From: JBAZWE01 sp041658605
GTDB taxonomy: Bacteria; Actinomycetota; Thermoleophilia; BMS3ABIN01
DNA length: 64,000 nt
Direction of reading: 5' to 3'
NCBI GenBank assembly: GCA_041658605.1
Contig: JBAZZU010000007.1
Span: 1 to 64,000, forward strand
A program made the translations under genes and the position numbers. The notes beneath the pieces were generated by a model. It worked only from the letters and a program-made list of their open reading frames with translations. It searched no databases and was not told the origin of the DNA. Positions 23,364 to 32,036 of the stretch are shown one piece after another (positions within the stretch are counted from its first letter, which is position 1; the number at the start of each line of letters is the position of its first letter).

Positions 23364-24455
23364 ATGGTTGATTCTGGAAGCGACCTGCGGTTGGACAAAA
23401 GGCTGGTCGACGCCTTATATTTAATAGCACCCGGTACACCGCTGCGTGAAGGAATCGACAGCATAATCCGGGCGAAGACGGGTGCGCTGGTCGTCCTTGG
23501 CGACCTTGGTTCGATATCTTTCCTGTTCTCGGGAGGAATACGGCTGGAGTCGGACTTCACCCCGAACATGGTATACGAGCTTGCCAAGATGGACGGGGCG
23601 ACGATCCTCAACCGGAACGCGACACGCATACACATGGCGAACGTGCAGTTGATGCCGGACGCCAGCATCGAGTCGCAGGAGACCGGTACCAGGCACCGAA
23701 CAGCTGAGAGGGTGGCAAAGCAGACTGACGCCATTGCGATCTCGATATCGCAGGACAGGGACCTCGTGAGCGTTTACGTTGATGAGCTCAAGTATGTGCT
23801 GACCGAGATGCGTGTGCTTCTGGCCAAGTCTGACCAGGCGCTGCAGACCCTGGAGAAGTATCGTTCAAGGCTGGACCAGGTGGCTGACAACCTGACCGCT
23901 CTGGAGTTCGAGGACGCGGTCACCATGCACGAGGTTGTGATCGTCATCCAGCGGTCGGAGATGGTTGCCCGCGTGGCGGGAGAGGTCGAGCGTTATCTGA
24001 TAGAGCTAGGCAGCGAGGGCCGTCTGATCGAGATGCAGCTTGAAGAGCTGATGACGGGCGTGTCGCGCGATCGGGCCGCACTTTTGAGTGATTATCTTCC
24101 AGCCAGGAGTCCGTCGCTGGAAAAGGTTGAAGAAAGGATCGCGGGGCTTTCGGCGGACGAGCTGTTCGACCCCGAGGTGATAGCGAAGATCCTCGGCTTC
24201 AGGAAGAAGGCCAAGGCTGCCGACGTGAGGCTTTCTCCACGGGGCTACAGGGTGCTTGGCAGCATACCGAGGCTGCCGCGGCCGGTACTCGAGAAGATAG
24301 TGAAAGAGCTTGGCAGCCTCAAGGCGATCATGCTCGCCGGTGAGGATGAACTCGTGAGGGTCGAGGGCGTCGGCAGGGTGCGGGCGCGCGAGATCGGCGA
24401 AGGGCTTGTGCAGCTGAGGGAACTGTCCCTGGCGGAGAAGTACAGTTTCCGGTAG
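23364..24455 (+). CDS. disA: diadenylate cyclase DisA (DNA integrity scanning protein)
   Basis: The 363-residue protein has an N-terminal DAC domain with DGA (about 77-79) and RHR (in GTRHRT, about 109-112), the motifs that bind two ATP to make cyclic di-AMP. A helical linker follows (about 150-290), and then a C-terminal RuvA-like helix-hairpin-helix pair (LAGEDELVRVEGVGRVRAREI). DisA octamers slide on DNA and pause synthesis of c-di-AMP at branched DNA. GGGGAGG stands just before ATG 23364. It lies 117 bp after radA. No c-di-AMP receptor or phosphodiesterase is recognised in the window. Confidence 0.96.
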   Translation: MVDSGSDLRLDKRLVDALYLIAPGTPLREGIDSIIRAKTGALVVLGDLGSISFLFSGGIRLESDFTPNMVYELAKMDGATILNRNATRIHMANVQLMPDASIESQETGTRHRTAERVAKQTDAIAISISQDRDLVSVYVDELKYVLTEMRVLLAKSDQALQTLEKYRSRLDQVADNLTALEFEDAVTMHEVVIVIQRSEMVARVAGEVERYLIELGSEGRLIEMQLEELMTGVSRDRAALLSDYLPARSPSLEKVEERIAGLSADELFDPEVIAKILGFRKKAKAADVRLSPRGYRVLGSIPRLPRPVLEKIVKELGSLKAIMLAGEDELVRVEGVGRVRAREIGEGLVQLRELSLAEKYSFR

Positions 24456-24525
24456 AGATTTAACGGGTGTGATTTATTATTCAGGTTTGTAAACCGTTTG
24501 TTTTATGGGAGGAGGTTGAACCACA

Positions 24526-25050
24526 TTGGCTTACTCTGTAGGCGACAAGGTTGTTTACCCCCACCACGGGGCCGGCACGGTCATAAAGAAGGAAAAGCGC
24601 GATGTGTTGGGCGAAAAGCGCGAGTACCTCACGATCCAGATTTTACATAACGACATGACTGTGATGGTCCCTGTCGAGAGCGCGGACAAGGCTGGCCTGA
24701 GGAAGGTCATCGCCAAGAATGACGTGGAAGAAGTCATGGCGGTGCTTCGTCAGGACGAGACGAACATGCCGAAGAACTGGAACCGGCGTTTCAAGCACAA
24801 CCGTGAGAAGATCAAGACGGGTGATATTTTCGAGCTGGCCGAGGTTGTCCGGAACCTGTCGATCCGCGAGGCTGAGAAAGGTCTCTCCACGGGTGAGAAG
24901 CAGATGTTCAACCGCGCCAAGAAGATCCTGGCGAGCGAGCTGATGTACGCGCGCGGGCTGGACGAGGACCAGGCGGACAAGTTCCTGGACGGCGTGCTCA
25001 AAGAGCTTGGGCCGACTGTCACCGCAAGAAAAATGGACGACGCCCTTTAG
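24526..25050 (+). CDS. carD: CarD-family RNA polymerase-binding transcription factor
   Basis: The 174-residue protein matches CarD/CdnL over its length. The N-terminal RNA polymerase interaction domain (MAYSVGDKVVYPHHGAG) is followed by a helical DNA-contacting domain (WNRRFKHNREKIKTGD and EKQMFNRAKKILASEL). CarD stabilises the open complex at rRNA and housekeeping promoters. The start is TTG 24526 with a GGGAGGAGG ribosome-binding site, and the first residues are those of the family. Here it occupies the place that yacL holds in Bacillus. A strong terminator follows at 25087. Confidence 0.95.
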   Translation: MAYSVGDKVVYPHHGAGTVIKKEKRDVLGEKREYLTIQILHNDMTVMVPVESADKAGLRKVIAKNDVEEVMAVLRQDETNMPKNWNRRFKHNREKIKTGDIFELAEVVRNLSIREAEKGLSTGEKQMFNRAKKILASELMYARGLDEDQADKFLDGVLKELGPTVTARKMDDAL

Positions 25051-25086
25051 GCCACGGGCAGCGTTCTGATCAAAAGTATTTGAATC

Positions 25087-25116
25087 AAGCCGCCGGCGGA
25101 ACCGGCGGCTTTTTTT
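25087..25116 (+). terminator. rho-independent terminator after carD
   Basis: GCCGCCGG (25089-25096), loop CGGAA and CCGGCGGC (25102-25109) are followed by seven T. It separates clpC-radA-disA-carD from the isoprenoid/tRNA-synthetase block. Confidence 0.95.
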
Positions 25117-25226
25117 ATGGGGCGGGACCCAGGAATGTGCGCGCCCCGGGCATCTGGCGGACCGCCGATGCGGATATTGCAGTTTTGTGCTTGAAACTCG
25201 ACACGGGAAAATGGAAACTAGCACAT

Positions 25227-25946
25227 ATGGTAATCGGTGTGATCATAGCCGCCGGAGGAATCGGCCGCCGCATGCAGGCGGGGGGATCGAAGCAGCTCCT
25301 TTCGCTCATGGGGAAACCTGTGCTCGCCCATACGGTCTCGCTCTTCGAGGAGCTGGATATGGTGAGCGAGATCGTCATCGCCATCGATCCCGGCGACGTG
25401 GCCCGCTGCCGCCGGGAGGTCGTGGAGCAATTCGGTCTCAGTAAGGTGACCGCGGTTGTCCCCGGGGGAGAAAGCAGGGCTGAGTCCGTGGGCAAGGCGC
25501 TGGCTGCAATCAGTACTTCCATCGACGTCGTGCTCGTCCATGACGGCGCCCGGCCCCTGCTGTCGGCGGACCTCCTTCGCCGGGGCTTACGGGATTTCGA
25601 TGACGGTTCATGTGACGGCGTGGTTTTTGGTTTGCCGGTTACGGATACCATAAAGGAAGTAGGCATCAACAGCAGACTGGTCACGCGGACACCCGACCGT
25701 TCCCGCTTCTGGGCCGCGCAGACGCCGCAGATTTTCAAGCGGGACATCCTGGAGAAAGCTTACAGCGCGGCGCCGGATGCACTGGCGCAGGCGACCGACG
25801 ACGCCTCGCTCGTCGAGCGCATCGGCGGCTGGGTGAGGATGGTGCCCGGCAGCCGGGAGAACATCAAGCTGACGGACCCGTTCGACCTGCAGCTGGCGGA
25901 AACGATTCTAAGGAACCGGGAAGAGAGCACGGAGGTGACGACTTGA
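25227..25946 (+). CDS. ispD: 2-C-methyl-D-erythritol 4-phosphate cytidylyltransferase (IspD)
   Basis: The 239-residue enzyme transfers CMP from CTP to methylerythritol phosphate, the third step of the MEP isoprenoid pathway. It carries the nucleotide-binding IIAAGGIGRRM with K in GSKQ, the family DGARPL motif (near 110) and a VTDTIKE stretch. ATG 25227 gives the usual length. The frame is open further upstream, but that part contains the carD terminator. It overlaps ispF by 4 bp. An own promoter between the terminator and 25227 is likely but not clear. Confidence 0.95.
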   Translation: MVIGVIIAAGGIGRRMQAGGSKQLLSLMGKPVLAHTVSLFEELDMVSEIVIAIDPGDVARCRREVVEQFGLSKVTAVVPGGESRAESVGKALAAISTSIDVVLVHDGARPLLSADLLRRGLRDFDDGSCDGVVFGLPVTDTIKEVGINSRLVTRTPDRSRFWAAQTPQIFKRDILEKAYSAAPDALAQATDDASLVERIGGWVRMVPGSRENIKLTDPFDLQLAETILRNREESTEVTT

Positions 25947-26446
25947 ATATCAGGACCGGGATCGGAATGGACGCCCACCGCTTCGCCGAAGGCAGGAAGC
26001 TGGTGCTGGGCGGTGTCGCGATAGACCATCCGCTCGGGCTGGAAGGCCACTCCGACGCCGACGTCTTAAGCCACGCGATCGCCGACGCGCTGCTCGGGGC
26101 TGCCGGGCTTGAGGATATAGGCCACTATTTCCCGGACAGCGAACCGGAATGGAAGGACGTATCCAGCCTGGAGATTCTCAGGGACGTGGCCGAACTGGTG
26201 CGCCGCCGCGGGTGCAAGATCGGAAATGTCGACGCGGTGGTGGTGGCCGAGGCGCCGAGGATCGCGCCTCATCGCCAGGAGATGTGCGCGCGGCTGGCGG
26301 ATGCCATGGAGGTTTCCACAGTAGCGGTCACGGTCCGCGGGACGACCACTGAGGGCATGGGCTTTACCGGCAGGGGCGAGGGAATCGCGGTGCTGGCGAC
26401 ATGTTTGGTAGAATGCATGGGTATTGTGACTGACATGGACCTATAG
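25943..26446 (+). CDS. ispF: 2-C-methyl-D-erythritol 2,4-cyclodiphosphate synthase (IspF)
   Basis: The 167-residue protein forms the cyclic diphosphate of the MEP pathway. The metal ligands D10 and H12 (GMDAHRF) and a histidine near 45 (DADVLSHAI) are present, as are GLEDIGHYFPD and a late TTEGMGFTGRGEG. The start is TTG 25943 inside the ispD stop (TTGA), with GGAGG upstream, so the pair is translationally coupled. Length is typical of IspF. Confidence 0.96.
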   Translation: MNIRTGIGMDAHRFAEGRKLVLGGVAIDHPLGLEGHSDADVLSHAIADALLGAAGLEDIGHYFPDSEPEWKDVSSLEILRDVAELVRRRGCKIGNVDAVVVAEAPRIAPHRQEMCARLADAMEVSTVAVTVRGTTTEGMGFTGRGEGIAVLATCLVECMGIVTDMDL

Positions 26447-26468
26447 AAACCGGCGGGGAGAGTGATCA

Positions 26469-26816
26469 ATGTATGCCATAAATTTTTATTCGCATTTCTA
26501 CGATGACCAGCTGCGGCAGCGGCGCAAGACGGCGACCATCCGGCTGGGAGACAAAAGCCACAAATATAAAAAAGGACAACTTGTCTGGATAACCATCGGG
26601 CGCAAGTACGGCCCGCGCCAGAAACTGTTCACGGCGATAATTGACAGCGTCGAGGTCAAGCCCATCGACGACGTCAGCCCGAGGGATGTCGAGCGCGAGA
26701 ATCCCGAGTTCCGACGGGTCGACGAGGTCGTGCATCTGCTCAGCCAGGTATATAACCGTCCGGTTACGCTGCAGGACATGGTGACCGTGGTCCACTTTTC
26801 GGACGTCACCGAGTAG
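26469..26816 (+). CDS. ASCH-domain (PUA-like) protein
   Basis: The 115-residue protein has the compact beta-barrel pattern of ASCH domains: an early FYDDQLRQRRKTATIRLGD, a KKGQLVWITIG strand pair and a central IDSVEVKPIDDVSP. ASCH proteins are PUA-related and are predicted RNA-binding regulators; some act as amidohydrolases or ribonucleases on modified nucleosides. It lies between ispF and gltX on the same strand with short gaps, so it belongs to that operon. This is not a standard member of the conserved backbone. The exact role is unknown. Confidence 0.8.
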   Translation: MYAINFYSHFYDDQLRQRRKTATIRLGDKSHKYKKGQLVWITIGRKYGPRQKLFTAIIDSVEVKPIDDVSPRDVERENPEFRRVDEVVHLLSQVYNRPVTLQDMVTVVHFSDVTE

Positions 26817-26846
26817 CCGCGGCCGCCGCGTCTTCTGAACCAGTCA

Positions 26847-28352
26847 ATGGCAGACCATCATTCCCTCCCAGGCCCGGCCAGGGTGCGTTTCGCGCCCAGC
26901 CCCACGGGCACCCTGCATGTAGGCTCGGCCCGCACCGCGCTCTATAACTACCTTTTTGCCAGGCATTCCGGGGGCGAACTGGTGCTCCGCATCGAGGACA
27001 CCGACGTCGCCCGCTCCAGCACCGGGTTCGAAGAGTCGATCATGGCCGACCTCCGCTGGCTGGGGCTCGACTGGGACGAAGGCCCTGATGTCGGCGGCGG
27101 CCAGGGCCCCTACCGCCAGAGCGAGCGTTCCGCGCAGGGCATCTACCGCGAAGCCGCCGAACGGCTGCTTGTGGAGGGAAAGGCCTATCGCTGTTTCTGC
27201 TCGCAGGAACGGCTGGAAGAGCTCAAGCAGGAGACTCTGGCGCGGGGCGAGATGCCCAGGTACGACCGCTGCTGCGAAAGCCTTCCCATCGGGGAGGCCG
27301 AGGCGAGGGTCGCCGGAGGAGAGCAGGCCACGATCCGCTTCCGTATCCCCGAATGCGAGATCAGCGTCAACGACGTCATCCACGGACCGACAAGATTTTC
27401 TTCGGATGTCCTCGGCGACTTCATCATCCTGAAGTCCGACGGCGGTGTCTCATATAACTTCGCGGTCGTCGTGGACGACATCGCCATGGAGATCACGCAT
27501 GTAATACGAGGTGAGGACCACCTGACGAACACCGCCCGGCAGCAGCTCGTTTTCGAGGCTTTCGGTCACGAGCCGCCCGCGTTCGCGCACCACTCGCTGG
27601 TCATGGGCGCCGACGGCGGCAAGCTGTCCAAGCGCCACGGGGCGACCTCGGTCGGCGACTTCAGGCGCATGGGATATCTGCCGTCCGCCATCATAAATTA
27701 CCTGGCCCTGCTTTCCTGGTCGCCCGGTGACGGCGAGGAGAAGATGGACAAGGCCCGGATGGAAAAGCAGTTCGAGCTTCATCGCGTCAGCAAGAGCCCG
27801 GCGATCTTTGACATCCAGAAACTGAACTGGCTGAACGGATTGCATATACGCGACCTGGGCCCGGATGAACTGGGCCAGGCCCTGCAGCCATTCCTGGTGG
27901 ACGCCGGACTTGAAATCACACCCGGGCAGCTGGCAGTGGCAGAGGCGGCCGTGCAGACCGGGCTTGTGACATTCGCCGACTCCGCCGCCATGATCAGCGA
28001 ATTTTTCGACATGGTCCCGCTTGAGGAAGCGGAAGACGCCAGTGAGATCACCGACGATCAGGCGAGGGCTGTGCTTAAGATGGCGCTGGCGCAGGCAGGG
28101 CGGATGCCCCTGGCGGCGGATATTGCCGCGGTGGGAGTCGAAGCTGGCCTGGAGGCTGCGCGCGAACTGGTCAAGGAGTTAAAAAACGCTTGCAAGGCCG
28201 AGGAAATACCGCCGAAGCGCCTTTTCCGCACGCTCAGGATCGCGCTTACCGGCAGGACGTCCGGGCCCGAGCTCCCCTTCCTGCTCGCGGGGCTTGGCCG
28301 CGAAACGTTAACGGAGCGGCTTGAATCAGCCCGACAGTTTGCTGCAGAATAG
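26847..28352 (+). CDS. gltX: glutamyl-tRNA synthetase
   Basis: The 501-residue class I synthetase has the HIGH-type PSPTGTLHVGSARTAL at the N-terminus and the KMSKS-type KLSKRHGA near 265, with the Glu-recognition segment VLRIEDTD. The helical anticodon-binding region fills the last ~170 residues. It charges tRNA-Glu, and in lineages lacking GlnRS also tRNA-Gln; specificity cannot be decided from the motifs alone. The ATG at 26847 is 30 bp after the ASCH gene. cysS follows after 14 bp, as in the Bacillus gltX-cysS region without cysE. Confidence 0.96.
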   Translation: MADHHSLPGPARVRFAPSPTGTLHVGSARTALYNYLFARHSGGELVLRIEDTDVARSSTGFEESIMADLRWLGLDWDEGPDVGGGQGPYRQSERSAQGIYREAAERLLVEGKAYRCFCSQERLEELKQETLARGEMPRYDRCCESLPIGEAEARVAGGEQATIRFRIPECEISVNDVIHGPTRFSSDVLGDFIILKSDGGVSYNFAVVVDDIAMEITHVIRGEDHLTNTARQQLVFEAFGHEPPAFAHHSLVMGADGGKLSKRHGATSVGDFRRMGYLPSAIINYLALLSWSPGDGEEKMDKARMEKQFELHRVSKSPAIFDIQKLNWLNGLHIRDLGPDELGQALQPFLVDAGLEITPGQLAVAEAAVQTGLVTFADSAAMISEFFDMVPLEEAEDASEITDDQARAVLKMALAQAGRMPLAADIAAVGVEAGLEAARELVKELKNACKAEEIPPKRLFRTLRIALTGRTSGPELPFLLAGLGRETLTERLESARQFAAE

Positions 28353-28366
28353 GAAAGAAACTTTTT

Positions 28367-29809
28367 ATGAATAATCACAACATCAAAATCTACAACACAC
28401 TCACGCGCGGCAAGGAAGATTTCAATCCGCGCGACCCGGGCAAAGTCGGCATCTACGTCTGCGGGCCTACGGTGTACGGTTTTGTACACGTCGGCAACGC
28501 GCGCCCCTATGTTTTCTTCGCGGTGCTTTCACGCTACCTGGGCAAGATCGGCTATGAAGTCAAACTGGTGGAGAACCTCACCGACGTCGACGACAAGATA
28601 ATCGTGCGCGCCAACGAGGAAGGTGTCACCTCGGACGAGATCGCAAGGCGATTCTCCGCGGCCTATATCGAAGACACCGGCCGCCTGGGGTTGGGACGCC
28701 CAAACGTGGAACCCAAAGCCACGGAGCATATCGATGAGATCATCGAGCTCTGCGTGAGGCTGGTGGAGGCGGGCTTTGCTTACGAGACCGGCGGCAGCGT
28801 CTATTACCGCGTTTGCGAGTTCCCCAATTACGGAAAGCTTTCCGGCCAGAAGACGGACCAGATGAAACACTGCGAGCTGGCCCGCGACGGCGAGGCGAAG
28901 GAAAGCCCGCTGGATTTCGCCATCTGGAAGATGGCTAAACCGGGCGAGCCGAGCTGGAAGAGCCCCTGGGGGCAGGGACGCCCCGGCTGGCACATCGAGT
29001 GCACCGCGATGTCGATGAAGTATCTCGGCGAGAATTTTGATATCCACGGCGGCGGCCGCGACCTCATCTTTCCCCACCACGAGAACGAGGTGGCCCAGGC
29101 GGAGGCCGTGACCGGCCGGGCTTTCGCGCGCTACTGGATGCACAACGGCATGATCACCCGCAAGGACGAGAAGATGAGCAAGTCGATCGGCAACATCTTC
29201 CTGCTCCGGGAGTTCCTCAAGGAATACGACCCCAGGGTGCTCATCCTTTTCTTCATAAGCTGCCATTACCGCAGCCCGCTGGAGTTCTCGACCGGGAATC
29301 TCGAGGAGGCGGCCGGCATGCTCGAACGCTTCAGGAACTGTTTCTGGAAGATTAACAGCGTCATTGGGGTAAGCGGGCAAGATAGCGGCTCAGATGGCCG
29401 CTGTGAGGCTCTCGTGGCCGCTGTGACCCTCGCCAGGGAAGAGTTCCACGCCGAAATGCAGGATGATTTCAATACCGCTGGAGCGCTGGCCGCCGTTTTC
29501 AGCCTGGTCCGGGTGATCAATGAGTACGCCGAGGAGGCTTCTATCTCGAGAGACTTAAACACCGGACTCCTGGGTGAGGCGCGGGACCTGCTGGCGGAGC
29601 TGCTCTTTATGCTTGGAGTCGAGATAACTGCTGCGGACTATGGCGATTCGGTCCTGGAGGCTGGACTGCAGGAGCTGGTCGAGCAGCGCGAACGCGCGCG
29701 CGAGGCCGGCGACTGGGCAGAGGCTGACGCGGCACGCGACAGGCTGGCGGCCGCCGGTTACGAGATCCGGGATACGCCGCAGGGACCGAAGCTTGTGAAA
29801 AAAGGCTGA
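28367..29809 (+). CDS. cysS: cysteinyl-tRNA synthetase
   Basis: The 480-residue enzyme shows the class I motifs, HIGH-type GFVHVGNARPY and KMSKSIGN near 269. The zinc ligands that select cysteine are C29 in VCGPTVYG, a cysteine in WHIECTAMS, and H/E in FPHHENE. The C-terminal DALR and anticodon regions are complete. It begins 14 bp after gltX and ends the synthetase block. It could instead be the related MshC ligase, but the full C-terminal domain and gltX neighbour favour CysS. Confidence 0.96.
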   Translation: MNNHNIKIYNTLTRGKEDFNPRDPGKVGIYVCGPTVYGFVHVGNARPYVFFAVLSRYLGKIGYEVKLVENLTDVDDKIIVRANEEGVTSDEIARRFSAAYIEDTGRLGLGRPNVEPKATEHIDEIIELCVRLVEAGFAYETGGSVYYRVCEFPNYGKLSGQKTDQMKHCELARDGEAKESPLDFAIWKMAKPGEPSWKSPWGQGRPGWHIECTAMSMKYLGENFDIHGGGRDLIFPHHENEVAQAEAVTGRAFARYWMHNGMITRKDEKMSKSIGNIFLLREFLKEYDPRVLILFFISCHYRSPLEFSTGNLEEAAGMLERFRNCFWKINSVIGVSGQDSGSDGRCEALVAAVTLAREEFHAEMQDDFNTAGALAAVFSLVRVINEYAEEASISRDLNTGLLGEARDLLAELLFMLGVEITAADYGDSVLEAGLQELVEQRERAREAGDWAEADAARDRLAAAGYEIRDTPQGPKLVKKG

Positions 29810-29999
29810 TCTGACGGCTGATAATTTTTTTGTACGGTATAATTTTTTCACGGGGGAGAGGCATCGGCGTAGAAGTGGTCCGTCTCTGCATCTGATAAAC
29901 GAATGACAAGCTGAACGGATTATTTCCATCCCCTTATTATTTGTGTTTATACTTTATTGTGTTGTTGTCATCCCGAACTGATCCTGGGACTGGGCTTTA
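29810..29999. other. gap between cysS and the NYN gene, with a short repeat remnant
   Basis: This ~190-bp gap has no gene. It contains a perfect TATAAT (29838-29843) without a matching -35, T-rich runs that may end the cysS transcript, and GTTGTCATCCCGAACTGATCC near 29964. The last is a further relative of the GTCATCCCGAG repeats seen at 2727 and 31427. Confidence 0.5.
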
Positions 30000-30509
30000 A
30001 TGATCTGCATCATCGATGGCTATAACGTCATGCACGCTCTCGAGGAGGGCGCCGGCATCGCGGCCGATGACCTCGAGGAGAAGCGGAACTCATTCATCGA
30101 GAGCGTTATCAACGAAGCCGCCGTCAGCGGTGATGAGACCATCATCGTTTTCGACTCGACTGTTTCCAAGACTCCCGAGCGCCATCCCGTACCGGATACC
30201 CCCGTGACCGTCTATTTTGCCTCGTCCTCCGAGAGCGCGGACATCATAATCGGCAAACTCGTGCAGCAGAAACTCTCCGGGACCAAAGAAGATATCAGGG
30301 TCGTGAGCGCCGACTGGGAGGTCCAGAAGGGCGCCATGATGGCCCGGGTCGAGCGGGTGCCTCCAAGGAATTTTCTTGCCGAAATAAAGAATTTTGAAAA
30401 AAAGGTTGCAAATTCCTCACAAATGGATAGAATCCGTTGGAAGCTTGAACATAAAGTTGACGTAGAGACTTTGAAGAAACTCGAAGATATGCGCAGGGGT
30501 CAGGACTAG
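30000..30509 (+). CDS. NYN-domain (YacP/Rae1-like) ribonuclease
   Basis: The 169-residue protein starts MICIIDGYNVMHAL, the acidic first strand of the NYN (PIN-like) nuclease fold. It continues with IIVFDSTVS (second acidic strand) and SADIIIGKL with D for metal binding, and ends in a helical tail. Bacillus Rae1/YacP, in the same position between cysS-rlmB and sigH, is a ribosome-associated endoribonuclease. The gene order supports the same identity here, although rlmB and mrnC are missing. There is no strong SD before ATG 30000; GGG lies 5-8 bases upstream. Confidence 0.88.
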   Translation: MICIIDGYNVMHALEEGAGIAADDLEEKRNSFIESVINEAAVSGDETIIVFDSTVSKTPERHPVPDTPVTVYFASSSESADIIIGKLVQQKLSGTKEDIRVVSADWEVQKGAMMARVERVPPRNFLAEIKNFEKKVANSSQMDRIRWKLEHKVDVETLKKLEDMRRGQD

Positions 30510-30654
30510 AAGTCAGTCAGGCAGCTGCCGGCTCAAGCTTTAGGGAGACAAGCGGGAAGGTCTCAGGCGCCGATAGGCGAAAACCATTCTCGCGGGAGAG
30601 TAGTCCCAACGATTTATCAGGCTGGTCAGCCCGGTAAAGAGAGGGGGAGAAGTC

Positions 30655-31335
30655 TTGAGAAGTTTCATGGCGTGCAAAAAGATCGGAACTTCGCAGAAAG
30701 AGGCAAGCACGAGGCCGAGTCCTCAGATCGAGGACCTCAAACTGATCGCCAAGGCTCGCTCGGGGCAGCTCTACGCCTTCGAGACCCTCATCTCCAAGTA
30801 CCACGGGTTCGTCAAGCTGAAGGCCAGCTCATATTTCATGTCGGGTGGCGACGCCGACGACCTGGTCCAGGAAGGGCTCATCGGCCTGACGAAGGCCATC
30901 CGCGATTACCGTGACGACCGCGAGGCCTCGTTCCGCAGTTTCGCCGAGCTTTGCATCACCCGCCAGATCATTACTGCCATCAAGACGGCTTCCCGTCAGA
31001 AACACACGCCGCTCAACAGTTATCTGTCTCTGAGCCATTCTCCGGCCTCCCACGACGAGGGTGAGTGTTCGCTCGGGGATATCCTGCCGGGGTCGCCGAT
31101 TCACGATCCGCTCAATATCGTCATCAGTTCCGAAGAGGTGGCCAGCCTGAAGGATTGCCTCGGGCGGCTGCTAAGCGAGCTGGAAACCAGCGTGCTCAGC
31201 CTCTATCTCGAGGGCCATTCATACGAGCAGATAGCCGAAGACATAGGCTATGACACCAAAAGCGTCGATAACGCCCTGCAGAGGATTAAACGTAAAGTAG
31301 ACCTTCACCTTCAGAGCCGCCAGGTCTTCCAGTAG
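30655..31335 (+). CDS. sigH: RNA polymerase sigma factor of the SigH (sigma-30) family
   Basis: The 226-residue protein has sigma region 2 (LISKYHGFVKLKASSYFMSGGDADDLVQEGLIGLTKAIRDY, given here as its landmarks around residues 45-85) and region 4 (LYLEGHSYEQIAEDIGYDTKSVDNALQRIK, near 180-215), typical of the Spo0H/SigH group. Its position after the NYN nuclease gene matches the conserved order. In this group SigH drives early stationary-phase or stress genes. The start is either TTG 30655 (GGGGGAG upstream) or ATG 30667. A terminator follows at 31366. Which promoters it reads is unknown. Confidence 0.92.
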   Translation: MRSFMACKKIGTSQKEASTRPSPQIEDLKLIAKARSGQLYAFETLISKYHGFVKLKASSYFMSGGDADDLVQEGLIGLTKAIRDYRDDREASFRSFAELCITRQIITAIKTASRQKHTPLNSYLSLSHSPASHDEGECSLGDILPGSPIHDPLNIVISSEEVASLKDCLGRLLSELETSVLSLYLEGHSYEQIAEDIGYDTKSVDNALQRIKRKVDLHLQSRQVFQ

Positions 31336-31365
31336 GCCCGGATCCCAGCAAATTGCACGATTTCA

Positions 31366-31395
31366 GGGGCGCCCCAACCGGCGCTCCTTTGTTTT
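31366..31395 (+). terminator. terminator after sigH
   Basis: GGGGCGCC (31366-31373) pairs with GGCGCTCC (31380-31387, one G-U pair) around CCAACC and is followed by TTTGTTTT. Confidence 0.8.
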
Positions 31396-31426
31396 ATAAT
31401 AGTTCGGTTCCGATTGCATGGATGTC

Positions 31427-31560
31427 TGTCGTTCCAGGACGAACGTTATCTTGTCATTCTGAGGCAAACGTTTTATGTCGTTCTGAGGCGAACGCTAACA
31501 TGTCATTCACGGGCGAACGCTATCTTGTCATTCTGAGGCGCAGCCGAAGAATCTGCTCTT
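31427..31560. repeat. five tandem 25-bp copies of a TGTCATTCTGAGGCGAACG unit
   Basis: Copies start at 31427, 31452, 31476, 31501 and 31526, a period of 24-25 bp. The last copy extends to GCAGCCGAAGAATCTGCTCTT, the same type of ending as the array before tRNA-Gly. Copies differ at a few positions. The array lies between the sigH terminator and tRNA-Thr and encodes nothing evident. Confidence 0.88.
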
Positions 31561-31585
31561 AATGTCGATCGGAACAGTTTTACCA

Positions 31586-31662
31586 GCCGGTGTAGCTCAG
31601 TTGGCTAGAGCAGCTGATTTGTAATCAGCAGGCCACGGGTTCGAATCCTGTCACCGGCTCCA
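31586..31662 (+). tRNA. tRNA-Thr (TGT anticodon), probable prophage attachment site
   Basis: GCCGGTG (31586-31592) pairs with CACCGGC (31652-31658), followed by discriminator T and encoded CCA. The anticodon stem GCTGA/TCAGC encloses TTTGTAA, so the anticodon is TGT (threonine). Phage genes begin directly after it, making its 3' half the likely attachment core. No second copy of the 3' end was seen in the window. Confidence 0.95.
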
Positions 31663-31685
31663 AAACCCTCGACCGTCACTCCAGT

Positions 31686-31889
31686 CTAACTAGCTATCCT
31701 CCTGCGGGCTTCTTGTGCGACCCATGCGTCAACCTCGCCGCCATCCCATAGCCTGATCGGCTCCGAAATAACCGGCTTTGGAAAATCATCACGCTTCGTG
31801 TAGTAATCCATCAAATTCCCTGCGATCGGTTTTCCTGTGGCTTTCGTCATGGCTTCGCGTACATTACTGAGTTTGTACAGTTTTACCAT
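31686..31889 (-). CDS. small AlpA/excisionase-like helix-turn-helix protein
   Basis: The 67-residue product contains DDFPKPVISEPIRLWDGGEV followed by DAWVAQ, the pattern of AlpA/MerR-like winged helix proteins that act as excisionases or regulators of integrases. I chose ATG 31889 (AGGA upstream) over ATG 31925. It lies 24 bp from tRNA-Thr, at the presumed attachment end, which suits a role in excision. Alternatively it regulates the adjacent rightward gene at 32037. Confidence 0.65.
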   Translation of the reverse strand: MVKLYKLSNVREAMTKATGKPIAGNLMDYYTKRDDFPKPVISEPIRLWDGGEVDAWVAQEARRRIAS

Positions 31890-32036
31890 TAAGGGAATCC
31901 TATAATAATTATTGAACGTATGCAAGTGTTTTTGAAAGAAATTATCATCTCGTGTCCATCAGGATTACTTATCGTTTACATGAACTTATTTTTGTGGTAG
32001 TGTTTCAGCTCTTAAAAGATCACGGGGGAGGTTGTT

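Noticed and set aside
25080..25226. N-terminal extension of IspD
   Set aside because: It would run through the carD terminator hairpin, and IspD proteins start near residue 50 of that frame.
29815..29843. Promoter with TATAAT at 29838 upstream of the NYN gene
   Set aside because: No acceptable -35 element lies 16-18 bp upstream, so only the -10 was noted.
31427..31560. CRISPR array
   Set aside because: The units are contiguous 25-bp degenerate repeats without spacers of constant length, and no cas genes are present.
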